DNA of 29,946 nt from CAYTES01 sp964436935 (GTDB taxonomy: Bacteria; Patescibacteriota; Gracilibacteria; UBA1369; UBA12473), in contig CAYTES010000011.1 of the NCBI GenBank assembly GCA_964436935.1, forward strand, positions 1 to 29,946, read 5' to 3'. Below are positions 16,080-24,820 of this stretch, piece by piece. The notes beneath the pieces are model-generated. The model was not told the origin of the DNA and did not search any database. It saw nothing but the letters and a program-made list of their open reading frames with translations. The position numbers and the translations under genes are program-made. The stretch's first letter is position 1. Every line of letters begins with the position of its first letter.

Positions 16080-16093
16080 CCTTGAGTGCAAGG
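16080..16093 (-). other. Short hairpin in the leader of sigma4-HARE gene 2
   Basis: CCTTG, a 4-nt loop, CAAGG on the minus strand, inside the predicted ~59-nt leader. This leader is about twice as long as those of neighbouring genes. No T run follows, so it is not a terminator. Confidence 0.35.
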
Positions 16094-16101
16094 TAGAGCT
16101 T

Positions 16102-16130
16102 AATTTAGTTTATAAATTTACTATTGTCAA
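16102..16130 (-). promoter_or_regulatory. Candidate promoter of sigma4-HARE gene 2
   Basis: A perfect TTGACA on the minus strand (16125-16130), 17 nt, then TAAATT (16102-16107). A TTTATAAA lies inside the spacer but at a poor distance. It sits between tRNA-Leu and the gene, so the tRNA and the gene can be transcribed separately. Confidence 0.45.
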
Positions 16131-16153
16131 ATAAAAAAAATATTAGTCAATTT

Positions 16154-16238
16154 TGGTGTCGGGGGAGGGACTCGAACCCTCATCCTGTGAAGGACTAGTT
16201 CCTAAGACTAGCGTGTCTACCAGTTTCACCACCCCGAC
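16154..16238 (-). tRNA. tRNA-Leu (anticodon UAG)
   Basis: A full class II cloverleaf on the minus strand: 7-bp acceptor stem GTCGGGG/CCCCGAC, D arm GTG...CAC with AAACTGGTAGA, anticodon stem CTAGT/ACTAG with loop CTTAGGA (anticodon TAG at 16202-16204), long variable arm TCCT-TCAC-AGGA, T arm GAGGG-TTCGAGT-CCCTC, discriminator A73, and an encoded CCA at 16154-16156. The A73 and long arm fit leucine. It reads CUA and, by wobble, other CUN codons. A run of T's follows about 15 bases after the 3' end and may end transcription. Confidence 0.97.
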
Positions 16239-16247
16239 AGGAGTTCC

Positions 16248-16253
16248 TTTATA
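16248..16253 (-). promoter_or_regulatory. -10 box of tRNA-Leu
   Basis: TATAAA on the minus strand ends 9 bases before the mature 5' end. The best -35 candidates (TTGTTA at 15 nt or TGGTTG at 18 nt) are off-spaced or weak. Confidence 0.4.
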
Positions 16254-16336
16254 CTTTCTTCCTTATTCTAACAACCACTTTCTGGCGGTGCAATCTTTTC
16301 GTTTCGTTTCTTGTTTTATGGTAAGGTTGCTTCATC

Positions 16337-16684
16337 ATGACTGCTTCTAAGAATTCCCCTTTAAAATCAAGTACTCTGCCCAAACGTTTATCGTTGAAGC
16401 AATGGAAGGTTTCGGTTTCTAAGCCTCCTAGGGTTTATATTTGGGAGGCCCCCGATTTAAAAGATCATGTCTGCTATATTATTGCACCCCATCGGTTGTT
16501 TTGGCTTAATTTTTTGGCCGGGACCGCTCGAGGATTGGGTTTTCTTTTGGGGTCCGTGGTGGTGATTGCTTTTTTGAGTTTTATTTTAGGGCAGGTCTTG
16601 TCTCAGATTCCCTGGGTTGGTGAACTGTTTGCCTGGCTTCAAAAATGGCTTCAAATCAATTTAGAGTCTTATCCCGGTTCGTGA
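16337..16684 (+). CDS. DUF5665-type small membrane protein
   Basis: 115 residues. After a basic N-terminal half, residues about 57-103 read as the DUF5665 pattern: LNFLAGTARGLGFLLGSVVVIAFLSFIL, then a turn and PWVGELFAWLQKWLQ. This gives one clear membrane helix followed by an amphipathic segment. The domain is common in CPR genomes and has no known function. Its stop is 37 bp upstream of dnaE on the same strand, so the two are likely cotranscribed. An AAGG sits about 14 nt before the start, too far to be a good ribosome site. Confidence 0.75.
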   Translation: MTASKNSPLKSSTLPKRLSLKQWKVSVSKPPRVYIWEAPDLKDHVCYIIAPHRLFWLNFLAGTARGLGFLLGSVVVIAFLSFILGQVLSQIPWVGELFAWLQKWLQINLESYPGS

Positions 16685-16721
16685 GGATTTTTGTCGTATT
16701 AATCAGTGTTTTAACTCGCTT

Positions 16722-19700
16722 ATGTCCTTTGTTCATCTTCATTGTCATACCCACTACAGTCTTTTGGATGGTTTGCCCAAACCAAAAGATTACTTGTTGA
16801 AAGCAAAGGAGCATGGGTCTCCTGCATTGGCCATCACGGATCATGGTAACCTTTATGGAGCGGTGGAATTTTATCGCTCGGCCAAAGAGTTGGATATAAA
16901 ACCTATCATTGGGATTGAGGCCTATATGGCCGCTTCAAGTCGTTTTTCAAAGCAATCGGGTATTGATAATCAGATCGGTCACTTTATCCTGTTGGCTAAA
17001 AATCTTAAGGGCTATGAGAATTTGATGGCACTTTCAACGTTGGCCCACCTTGAGGGGTTTTATTACAAGCCCAGGCTTGATTTTGAGTTGCTGGAGCAGT
17101 ACGGCGAGGGGCTTGTGCTCTTGACCGGTTGTTTGAATGGCGATATCCCCAAAGCATTACTGGCCAACCGGTGGGAGGATGCGGCCGGACTTTTGGATCG
17201 ATTTCAAGCGATTTTTGGTAAAGAGAACGTGTTTTTGGAGCTGCAGGATCATCCGCAACTTTTGGAGCAAGGATTGCTCAATGAACGCCTCATTGATCTT
17301 GCCTCCCGCACTCAAGCTCCTTTGGTGGCCACCAATGATTGTCATTGTCTCGGTCGTGACGATAAGGAGGCACACGATATTTTGCTGTGCATTCAAACCG
17401 GTACCAATATTTTAGACGAAAAGCGGTTTCGGATTGATGGAGACATCACGATGCGCTCCCCCGAGGAGATGCGACAGGCTTTTGAGGCCGTCCCCCAAGC
17501 CATCGAAAATACGCTTCAGATTGCCGACATGTGCAACGTGGAAATTCCTTTGGGTCAAAATTTACTCCCCTCCTTTCCCACTCCGGACAAAAAGACGGAT
17601 CAGGCGTATTTGCGGGAATTGTGCGATGAGGGTGTACTGCGGCGTTATGGGCAGTCGCCGGATGCTTCGGTTAGTGATCGTCTGAATTACGAATTGGAAA
17701 TTATTCATGGCATGGGATTTGATACGTATTTTTTGATTGTCCATGATTTTGTTGCTTTTGCGAAAAGTTCCGGAATTTTGGTGGGGCCCGGTCGTGGCTC
17801 CGCGGCGGGTTCTATTGTGGCCTATTGTTTGGGAATCACGGATGTGGATCCCCTTCAATACGGGCTTCTTTTTGAGCGGTTCTTAAATCCGGAACGTGTG
17901 AGTATGCCGGATATCGATATCGATTTTGCCGATAAACGACGCGATGAGGTGCTCGCTTATGTGGTCCAGAGGTACGGGAAAGATCGCGTGGCTCAGATTA
18001 TTACTTTTGGAACCATGGCGGCTCGTGCCGCAGTGCGCGATGTGGGTCGGGGTTTGGGTATGCCTTATTCCGATGTGGATGTGATTGCAAAATTGATTCC
18101 GGGGCGTCCCGGGATTAAGCTTTCCGAAGCCCTGGAGGAAGAGCCGGAGCTGCGTTTGAAATCCAAGGCCAGTCCGGCCATTAAAAAATTGTTGGATCTT
18201 GCGCTTAAATTGGAAGGGGTGGTGCGCCATGCGTCCGTTCATGCGTGTGCGGTCGTGATTTCGGGGGAACCCTTGATCAAGCATACTCCTCTTCAGATGG
18301 CTCCAGGAGGCCAGGATGCTGTCATCACTCAGTATTCCATGCATGAAATTGAGGCCATTGGGCTTTTGAAAATGGATTTCTTGGGGTTACGAAATCTGAC
18401 TGTTTTAGAATATGCGCTTGAGATTATTCAACGGACTAAAGATACGGTGATTGATTGGGATACGATTCCTTTGGATGATGAAGAAACTTTTAAATTGATG
18501 GCCCGAGGTGAAACCACGGGAGTATTTCAATTTGAATCATCGGGAATGCGGCGTTATTTGAAAGAGTTGATTCCAAGTCGTTTTCAGGATCTGATTGCCA
18601 TGAATGCCCTGTATCGCCCGGGGCCGATGGATTGGATTCCCGCTTATATTAAAGGTCGTCACAATGCGAATAAGGTTCATTACCTCCATGACAGTTTTAA
18701 GCCGATTCTTGAAGAAACGTATGGCGTGGCCGTTTATCAGGAGCAGATTCTTCAACTCGCTCGACTGGTTGCCGGATTCTCATTGGGAGAAGCGGATCTT
18801 TTGCGAAAAGCTGTGGGAAAAAAGAAGCCGAAATTATTGGCGGAGCAGCGTGTGAAATTCATTCAAGGTGCGGTGCAACAGGGGCATAAAGAAGCCTTTG
18901 CCAAGGAAGTTTTCGTGAAGGTCATTGAGCCTTTTGCCGGTTATGGTTTCAATAAAGCCCATGCGACCTGTTATGCGATGATTGCCTATCGTACAGCCTA
19001 TTTGAAGAGTCATTATCCCGCGGAATTCATGGCGGCATTGATGACCTCGGATGGTGACAATACCGATCGTATCGTGATCGAGATCAATGAGGCGTCCGCC
19101 ATGGGAATCGAAGTGCTTCCTCCTTCACTCAATGAATCGATGGCTCACTTTACCGTGGTGGATGATCAACATATTCGTTTCGGATTGGCGGCGATTAAGG
19201 GGGTGGGACTTGGAACGGTACGCGAAATTTTGGCCATTCGTGATAAAGGAGGGCCTTTTGTGACGCTGGAAGATTTTGCGCGACGAATCCCCTATTCCTT
19301 GTTGAATAAAAAGACATTGGAGGCATTGGCGTATTCGGGGGCTCTGGATGACTTGAGTGAACGCCGACGTGTGGTGAATGCGGTTGAGGAAATCTGTCGT
19401 TATGCGCGGCAGGTTCAAGCGGATTCGAATACGGACCAGGTGGATATTTTTTCCATGCTGGATGAAGATCAGGCGGCTTTCCCTCCCCTGGTTTTGCCGG
19501 ATGTGCCCCCGGCGAGCTTGTTGCAGCGTTTGACTTGGGAAAAAACCTATTTGGGGCTTTATGTTTCCGGTCATCCGCTTCAGGGGCTTACTTCTTACAT
19601 TAAAAAGAAAGTGGATCTCATTGAGAGTTTTGATCTTAAGAAGGTGGGCCGGATGGTAAAGCTTTCCGGCTTGATGGTTCATATCAAAAAGGTAACCACA

Positions 19701-20297
19701 AAAAAGGGGTCTTCTATGGCTTACATTACCTTGGAAGATCCTTCTCATCGGATTGAAATGATCTTATTTCCCAATGTGTTTCTGAATTATCGGGCGCTTT
19801 TGGTTCAAGACACTATGGTGGTGGCGGAGGGAAAGTTGGAATTTCGACAGGGACGATTTCAATTGATTTGTCAGTCGGTTCAAGCGGTTTCCTTGGAAAC
19901 CATGATTGCACGAGCCAAGGAAGCCAATTTGTATCATCCTAATGAACGGCTGCGTCTTCATATGAGGGCGACTCCTTCGGAGGAAGAAAATCTTACTGAA
20001 GAGATTGTTTCCGAAAAAGTGCTTTCTCCTCCTCCCGTATCACTTTCTTCGCCAGAACCTTTCATTGAAAATTCCGTTGAAATCTTTAGTGAACAATCAC
20101 CTTTTGTCATTCGCCTGGGGGAATCGGAACCTTCCGTGCATCAATTGGAGAAAATAAAAAATTTCTTACTTCATCACCGGGGCGATTCTCCTGCGGAAAT
20201 TCACCTTCTGCACGAAGGAAATTTCAAGCGCATTAAGATTCCTTTTGGAATTCAGGTGACTCATGAGTTCAAGCTTCAGTTGAAAGAATTGATTTAG
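16722..20297 (+). CDS. dnaE: DNA polymerase III alpha subunit
   Basis: Replicative DNA polymerase, 1191 residues, normal for the DnaE1 group. Domains in order: PHP (1 to about 270, starting HLHCHTHYSLLDG), the polymerase palm with SMPDIDIDF (D399 and D401 as catalytic aspartates), thumb and fingers (RPGPMDWIP, YQEQILQLARLVAGFSLGEADLLRKA, GYGFNKAHATCYA), helix-hairpin-helix region, a QVDIFSML segment near 907 that matches the internal beta-clamp-binding motif (QxDxF type), an OB fold (about 985-1065) and a C-terminal domain after an acidic linker. The PHP metal-site residues look intact (HxH, TDHG, GIEAY, NDCH), unlike the worn PHP of E. coli DnaE, so built-in 3'-5' proofreading is plausible. 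Follows the DUF5665 gene closely. Confidence 0.97.
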   Translation: MSFVHLHCHTHYSLLDGLPKPKDYLLKAKEHGSPALAITDHGNLYGAVEFYRSAKELDIKPIIGIEAYMAASSRFSKQSGIDNQIGHFILLAKNLKGYENLMALSTLAHLEGFYYKPRLDFELLEQYGEGLVLLTGCLNGDIPKALLANRWEDAAGLLDRFQAIFGKENVFLELQDHPQLLEQGLLNERLIDLASRTQAPLVATNDCHCLGRDDKEAHDILLCIQTGTNILDEKRFRIDGDITMRSPEEMRQAFEAVPQAIENTLQIADMCNVEIPLGQNLLPSFPTPDKKTDQAYLRELCDEGVLRRYGQSPDASVSDRLNYELEIIHGMGFDTYFLIVHDFVAFAKSSGILVGPGRGSAAGSIVAYCLGITDVDPLQYGLLFERFLNPERVSMPDIDIDFADKRRDEVLAYVVQRYGKDRVAQIITFGTMAARAAVRDVGRGLGMPYSDVDVIAKLIPGRPGIKLSEALEEEPELRLKSKASPAIKKLLDLALKLEGVVRHASVHACAVVISGEPLIKHTPLQMAPGGQDAVITQYSMHEIEAIGLLKMDFLGLRNLTVLEYALEIIQRTKDTVIDWDTIPLDDEETFKLMARGETTGVFQFESSGMRRYLKELIPSRFQDLIAMNALYRPGPMDWIPAYIKGRHNANKVHYLHDSFKPILEETYGVAVYQEQILQLARLVAGFSLGEADLLRKAVGKKKPKLLAEQRVKFIQGAVQQGHKEAFAKEVFVKVIEPFAGYGFNKAHATCYAMIAYRTAYLKSHYPAEFMAALMTSDGDNTDRIVIEINEASAMGIEVLPPSLNESMAHFTVVDDQHIRFGLAAIKGVGLGTVREILAIRDKGGPFVTLEDFARRIPYSLLNKKTLEALAYSGALDDLSERRRVVNAVEEICRYARQVQADSNTDQVDIFSMLDEDQAAFPPLVLPDVPPASLLQRLTWEKTYLGLYVSGHPLQGLTSYIKKKVDLIESFDLKKVGRMVKLSGLMVHIKKVTTKKGSSMAYITLEDPSHRIEMILFPNVFLNYRALLVQDTMVVAEGKLEFRQGRFQLICQSVQAVSLETMIARAKEANLYHPNERLRLHMRATPSEEENLTEEIVSEKVLSPPPVSLSSPEPFIENSVEIFSEQSPFVIRLGESEPSVHQLEKIKNFLLHHRGDSPAEIHLLHEGNFKRIKIPFGIQVTHEFKLQLKELI

Positions 20298-20370
20298 GAG
20301 TGGGACTTCCTATAGAGGGTTTGTGAGTTTCAACTTGTTTTTATTTTCAAAATCAGAGAAATTGAAGGGG

Positions 20371-20376
20371 TATACT
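20371..20376 (+). promoter_or_regulatory. Candidate -10 of aspS
   Basis: TATACT, with no good -35 at 17 nt. The leader would be about 12 nt, shorter than for other genes here. Transcription from dnaE may also contribute. Confidence 0.35.
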
Positions 20377-20394
20377 CTTTAAACGTTTTTTGGA

Positions 20395-22161
20395 ATGTAT
20401 CGTACTCATACTTGTGATCAAATTCGCGACACTCATCAGGGACAATCGGTGACTTTGGCCGGTTGGGTTCATAGACGGAGGGATCATGGCGGACTTATTT
20501 TTGTGGACTTAAGAGATCGTTACGGTTTGACGCAAATCGTTTCTGATCCCAGGAATGACGAAACCATGCATGCCGTTATGGATGCCGTGCGTTCGGAATA
20601 TGTGATTCAGGTGACCGGAACCGTTCGACTTCGGCCTGACGGAATGGAAAATGCCGGAATGGATACGGGAAAAGTCGAGTTATTAGTCAGTGAGGTCAAG
20701 ATTTTGAATGAGGCCTTAACTCCCCCTTTTGAAATTGATCAGGAAAAAACCGTGAATGAAGAAATGCGGTTGAAATATCGTTATTTGGATCTTCGACGAG
20801 ACCGTATGAAAAATAATATTGTGACGCGTCATCGCTTCATTAAAATGGTTCGTGATCTGTTTGATGCGCGTGGATTCATTGAGGTGGAAACACCTATTTT
20901 AGTGAAAGGAACCCCCGAGGGTTCTCGAGAATACATTGTCCCTTCGCGTCTTTATCCCGGAAAATTTTATGTTTTGCCTCAATCGCCTCAACAGCTTAAA
21001 CAAATGTTGATGGTTGCAGGAATGGACAAATATTTTCAAATCGCTCGTTGTTTTCGGGATGAAGACCAACGTGGTGACCGTCAGCCGGAATTCACTCAAT
21101 TGGATATGGAAATGTCCTTTGTGGAGGCGGAAGATGTCATGGAGACCAATGAGGCCGTTGTTTTGACTATTTTTGAAGCCCTTGCCCCTCATAAAAAAAT
21201 CCTCACCAAGCCTTTCACTCGTTTGACCTGGGAGGATGCCATGAATCGTTTCGGTTCGGATAAACCGGATTTGCGTTTTTCAATGGAAATCCAGGATGTT
21301 TCTGCATTGGTTCAAGGTAGCGGATTTCAGGTTTTTTCAAAGGCGGTGGAGGACGGCGGCGTGGTGAAGGCGTTACGAGTACCGGGTGGTGCGGATTTTT
21401 CTCGAAAAGAGATCGATGAGTTTACCGATTTGGCTAAGGTATATGGTGCCAAGGGGTTGGCTTATATTATTTTTGAAGCGGATGGGGCTAAATCCCCCAT
21501 TTTGAAGTTTTTTGAGGATGGAGGTCGTGCTTTATTGGAGCAAATTGGGGCGCAGCCCGGAGATATTGTCTTTTTCACCGCGGATCAATTTGAAGTGGCG
21601 TGTACTGCACTCGGAAATGTGCGCGTGGCCTGTGCCGATCGATTGAAGCTGCGTAAAACCGATGAATTGGCTTTTTGCTGGGTGACCGACTTTCCTTTGT
21701 TTGAGTACAGCGAGGAAGAGGGGCGCTATGTTTCCGCCCATCATCCCTTCACCTCTCCCACGGATGAAGATGTCCATCTTTTGGAGTTCTCTCCGGAGAA
21801 AGTAAAAGCCAAAGCGTATGATTTGGCTCTTAATGGCTATGAAATTGCCGGCGGAAGTATTCGAATTCATACCTCCCCCCTTCAAAGTCGCATTTTTAAA
21901 TCGCTTGGAATCTCCGATGAAGACGCGGAGCGGCGGTTTGGTCATCTTCTGCGTGCTTTTCAATACGGTGCTCCCCCGCATGGAGGAATCGCGTGGGGCC
22001 TGGATCGGATGATCATGCTGCTCCAAGATGAACCCAATATTCGGGAAGTGATCGCCTTTCCGAAAGATCAAAAGGCAAAAGATCTTTTGACGGGTGCACC
22101 GACCGAGTTGCCTGCCGCTCAGGTGGGAGAAATGCACATCGTCGTTAAGGAAGAGGAATAG
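20395..22161 (+). CDS. aspS: Aspartyl-tRNA synthetase, bacterial type, probably non-discriminating
   Basis: Class IIb enzyme charging tRNA-Asp, 588 residues, normal for the bacterial form with its GAD insertion. Seen: the N-terminal OB-fold anticodon domain (GWVHRRRDHGGLIFVDLRDRYG, 23-44), motif 2 with CFRDEDQRGDRQPEFTQLD (219-237), the GAD insert (about 270-420), and motif 3 GGIAWGLDR near 530-538. Residues 31 and 83 are His and Gly. In Pseudomonas aeruginosa AspRS, His31 and Gly83 allow charging of tRNA-Asn; the discriminating E. coli enzyme has Leu at the first position (RRDL). So this enzyme may also make Asp-tRNA(Asn) for GatCAB. No gat gene or asnS is in this window to test that. Confidence 0.96.
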   Translation: MYRTHTCDQIRDTHQGQSVTLAGWVHRRRDHGGLIFVDLRDRYGLTQIVSDPRNDETMHAVMDAVRSEYVIQVTGTVRLRPDGMENAGMDTGKVELLVSEVKILNEALTPPFEIDQEKTVNEEMRLKYRYLDLRRDRMKNNIVTRHRFIKMVRDLFDARGFIEVETPILVKGTPEGSREYIVPSRLYPGKFYVLPQSPQQLKQMLMVAGMDKYFQIARCFRDEDQRGDRQPEFTQLDMEMSFVEAEDVMETNEAVVLTIFEALAPHKKILTKPFTRLTWEDAMNRFGSDKPDLRFSMEIQDVSALVQGSGFQVFSKAVEDGGVVKALRVPGGADFSRKEIDEFTDLAKVYGAKGLAYIIFEADGAKSPILKFFEDGGRALLEQIGAQPGDIVFFTADQFEVACTALGNVRVACADRLKLRKTDELAFCWVTDFPLFEYSEEEGRYVSAHHPFTSPTDEDVHLLEFSPEKVKAKAYDLALNGYEIAGGSIRIHTSPLQSRIFKSLGISDEDAERRFGHLLRAFQYGAPPHGGIAWGLDRMIMLLQDEPNIREVIAFPKDQKAKDLLTGAPTELPAAQVGEMHIVVKEEE

Positions 22162-22186
22162 GTAGGGGCTCCTTGCATCGGAATGA

Positions 22187-22215
22187 TTGTTCGAAACTTC
22201 TTTTTAAGGTATAAT
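22187..22215 (+). promoter_or_regulatory. Promoter of TraD-like gene 2
   Basis: TTGTTC (22187-22192), 17 nt, TATAAT (22210-22215), leader about 33 nt. A second box, TGTTACAAT (22241-22248 region), would start transcription at or next to the ATG at 22255 and give a leaderless message. Confidence 0.65.
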
Positions 22216-22254
22216 TTTTAGACGCCTTTTTCTATTATTTGTTACAATAGGGTC

Positions 22255-24741
22255 ATGAATGTGTGGTGGATTGTTCTCATTCTGGTTGTGGTAAGTGTTG
22301 GAGGATTTTTTATTCTCTGGTGGTTTTTGCGCTGCCGTTTTAATGATGAGCAGTCGATGAGTATGGTTTTTTTGAAACTTCAAATCCCACGAAAGGAGTC
22401 AAAAGAGGATCGCGAAAAAGAGTCCGAAAAATATTCCTCCTCTAAAGATTTTAAGGAAGTGATTGGGATCATGAAGCATTTTTATGAATCGCTTTACAGT
22501 TCCTATGATGAAGGGATTATCCCTTATTTAAAGGGTCAGCCCTTCATGAGCCTGGAGATTGTTTCTCAAAATAACCTCATTGATTTTTATGTGGTGGTTC
22601 CCGAATCTTTGGCGAAAATCATTGAAAAGCAAATTACGGGTTATTATCCCGATATTTATATTGAGTACGTCCCGGATTATAATATTTTTGCCGAGAATGT
22701 CCATGTGCGAGGATGTTACTTTCGGTTCACCAAGCATTTTAAGTTTCCGTTTAAAACTTATCAGCGTTTGAATAGTGACCCTTTGAGTGCGTTGACCAAT
22801 GTGTTTTCAAAGTTGGATGAAGACGAGTCTGCTGTTTTACAAATTATGATTCGGCCTCGTTCCGATGGCTGGCAGCAAAAAGGTCGAGCGGTGGCCAAGG
22901 ATATTTTATCCAATAAAGAGAGTTCTTTGTTTTCTTTTTTAAACCCGCTTTCCTGGTTGGGATCACTACTGAATCTTTTGTTTAGGGGGCCTACAGATCC
23001 TTCTCAGCAAGCGCAAAGCAATGATCGAACCACTCCCCTGACCGATGAACAGGTTAAAGCCATTGAAGAGAAGAACACACAAGTGGGTTTTACCAGTGTC
23101 ATTCGCCTTTTGGTTAGTTCTCCTAGTCCTCATGCCGCGGAACAACAATATTTGAGTATTCGCTCGGCTTTTGCTCAATATTCGTCTACGGATAACAATA
23201 GCTTGATCCACACGCGCTATCACTCGAATAAAGCGTTAGCCATCAATTATATTTATCGAAATTTGAAACGCAATTGGACGCAACGGCTTTATCATCTGAC
23301 GCATGGGCCAATGATTTTGTGTCCGGAAGAGATTGCTTCACTCTATCATGTTCCCGATATCCGTTATAATCAGGCGCCCAACATTCGTTGGCAGAATTTC
23401 AAAGTGTCCAAGCCGCCTGACAACTTGCCTGCGGAAGGGCTTTTGTTGGGACATAATATTTATCGAGGAGAAAAGAAAGAAATTCGAATGAAGCCGGATG
23501 ACCGTTTTCGTCACTTTTATGTCATTGGCCAGACCGGTACCGGTAAATCATCCGTGTTGCAGGTCATGATTCGTCAGGATCTTGCCGAAGGGCGCGGAAT
23601 TTGTATCATTGATCCGCACGGATCGTTGATTGAAGACATCATGCCGTTTATTCCCAGAGAGCGAGCGGATGATGTGATTTATTTTAATCCCGGAGACCTC
23701 GATCGTCCTTTGGGATTGAATCTGCTTGAGGCTTCGACTCCTGAGGAAAGAGACTGGATGGCGATGGAAGCAATGAACATCATGATCAAGCTTTTTGATG
23801 AGGAAACTTTTGGCCCTCGTATTCAGGATTATTTCCGGAATGGATGTTTGACTTTGATGGAACACCCCGATGGAGGCTCTTTAACGGATATTGTGAGGTT
23901 GTTTACGGATGATGACTATCAGGCCGAACGTGTGAAGTTTGTGACGAATCCCATTGTGAAATCCTTTTGGGAGAATCAAATGGCAAAAACCGGAGCCCGC
24001 GAGAAACAAGAGATGATCCCCTACTTTGCGGCCAAGTTTGGTCAATTCGTGACCAACGGGATGATGCGCAATATCATCGGACAAACACGCTCCGCTTTTG
24101 ATTTTACGGATGTCATGAACCATCGAAAAATTTTGTTGATGAATCTTTCCAAGGGTGAAACGGGCGAAGTCAACTCGAAGATGCTCGGTTTGATTGCGGT
24201 GGCTAAGCTTCAGATGGCGGCAATGCGTCGTCAAAAACAGTCCAAGGAAGAACGTCAGGATTTTTTCCTCTACATCGATGAATTTCAAAACTATGTAACG
24301 GACAGTATTGAATCGATTTTGTCTGAAGCTCGTAAGTACCGTCTGGGATTGATTGTGGCGCATCAGTATTTGGCGCAGTTGGACGGTGGGGCCGCCAAAA
24401 AAGGATCCAAGCAGGTGTCGTTGAAGGATGCTATTTTTGGTAATGTGGGAACCATCATGTCCTATAAAATCGGCGCTCAAGATGCGGAGTTCTTGGCGAA
24501 GGAGATGGCCCCGGTTTTTTCCGAACAAGACTTGGTGAATATGGATAAATTTAAGGGAGTGATCAAGCTGTCCATTGACACGCAGCCCAGTCGTCCTTTT
24601 AGCATTATTCCTTCCAATCCCTATATCGAAAAAGGTGATGCGGAGGCGGCGGAAGCGTATAAGCAACTTTCTCGTTTGAAATATGGGCGGGATAAAGAAT
24701 TTGTGGAGCGAGAGATTTTCCGACGTTTGGGTGCCATGTAG
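22255..24741 (+). CDS. TraD/VirD4-like membrane-anchored AAA ATPase (paralogue 2)
   Basis: 828 residues and clearly paralogous to the gene at 50-2707 over its whole length. Seen: an N-terminal membrane helix (4-26), shared middle motifs (EKQITxYYPD, LTNVFSKLxE), a hydrophobic patch near 225-244, Walker A GQTGTGKS at 425-432, IDPHGSLIEDI from 452, the conserved GPRIQDYFRNGCLTLME, Walker B DFFLYIDEFQNY at 669-680 and AHQY. It lacks the Pro/Ala/Thr-rich tail of paralogue 1 and ends just after REIFRRLGAM. Own promoter; a hairpin-T terminator follows. No secretion or conjugation partner is in view. It could form separate or mixed hexamers with paralogue 1. Confidence 0.85.
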   Translation: MNVWWIVLILVVVSVGGFFILWWFLRCRFNDEQSMSMVFLKLQIPRKESKEDREKESEKYSSSKDFKEVIGIMKHFYESLYSSYDEGIIPYLKGQPFMSLEIVSQNNLIDFYVVVPESLAKIIEKQITGYYPDIYIEYVPDYNIFAENVHVRGCYFRFTKHFKFPFKTYQRLNSDPLSALTNVFSKLDEDESAVLQIMIRPRSDGWQQKGRAVAKDILSNKESSLFSFLNPLSWLGSLLNLLFRGPTDPSQQAQSNDRTTPLTDEQVKAIEEKNTQVGFTSVIRLLVSSPSPHAAEQQYLSIRSAFAQYSSTDNNSLIHTRYHSNKALAINYIYRNLKRNWTQRLYHLTHGPMILCPEEIASLYHVPDIRYNQAPNIRWQNFKVSKPPDNLPAEGLLLGHNIYRGEKKEIRMKPDDRFRHFYVIGQTGTGKSSVLQVMIRQDLAEGRGICIIDPHGSLIEDIMPFIPRERADDVIYFNPGDLDRPLGLNLLEASTPEERDWMAMEAMNIMIKLFDEETFGPRIQDYFRNGCLTLMEHPDGGSLTDIVRLFTDDDYQAERVKFVTNPIVKSFWENQMAKTGAREKQEMIPYFAAKFGQFVTNGMMRNIIGQTRSAFDFTDVMNHRKILLMNLSKGETGEVNSKMLGLIAVAKLQMAAMRRQKQSKEERQDFFLYIDEFQNYVTDSIESILSEARKYRLGLIVAHQYLAQLDGGAAKKGSKQVSLKDAIFGNVGTIMSYKIGAQDAEFLAKEMAPVFSEQDLVNMDKFKGVIKLSIDTQPSRPFSIIPSNPYIEKGDAEAAEAYKQLSRLKYGRDKEFVEREIFRRLGAM

Positions 24742-24747
24742 GTTTAT

Positions 24748-24776
24748 TTGACAAATATTTAAAATTGGATTATAAA
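24748..24776 (+). promoter_or_regulatory. Promoter of the lipoprotein gene
   Basis: TTGACA (24748-24753), exactly 17 nt, TATAAA (24771-24776): the closest match to the sigma-70 consensus in the window. It starts 7 bases after the TraD-like stop, and its start site (about 24783) falls inside the terminator-like hairpin that follows. Confidence 0.75.
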
Positions 24777-24778
24777 TC

Positions 24779-24807
24779 AATCCTAGGTTCCGGGCTAGGG
24801 TTTTTTT
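24779..24807 (+). terminator. Intrinsic terminator after TraD-like gene 2
   Basis: AATCCTAG (24779-24786), 8-nt loop, CTAGGGTT (24795-24802; one T-G pair), then T's to 24807. It can stop transcripts from the upstream gene. Transcripts started at about 24783 would carry only the inner CCTAG/CTAGG part. Confidence 0.6.
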
Positions 24808-24820
24808 AATTTGATCTATT

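Noticed and set aside
16153..16350. 65-codon frame over the tRNA-Leu region
   Set aside because: It runs antisense through a complete tRNA gene.
19125..19748. Open frame antisense to dnaE (207 codons)
   Set aside because: Shadow of the polymerase 3' region with no domain features.
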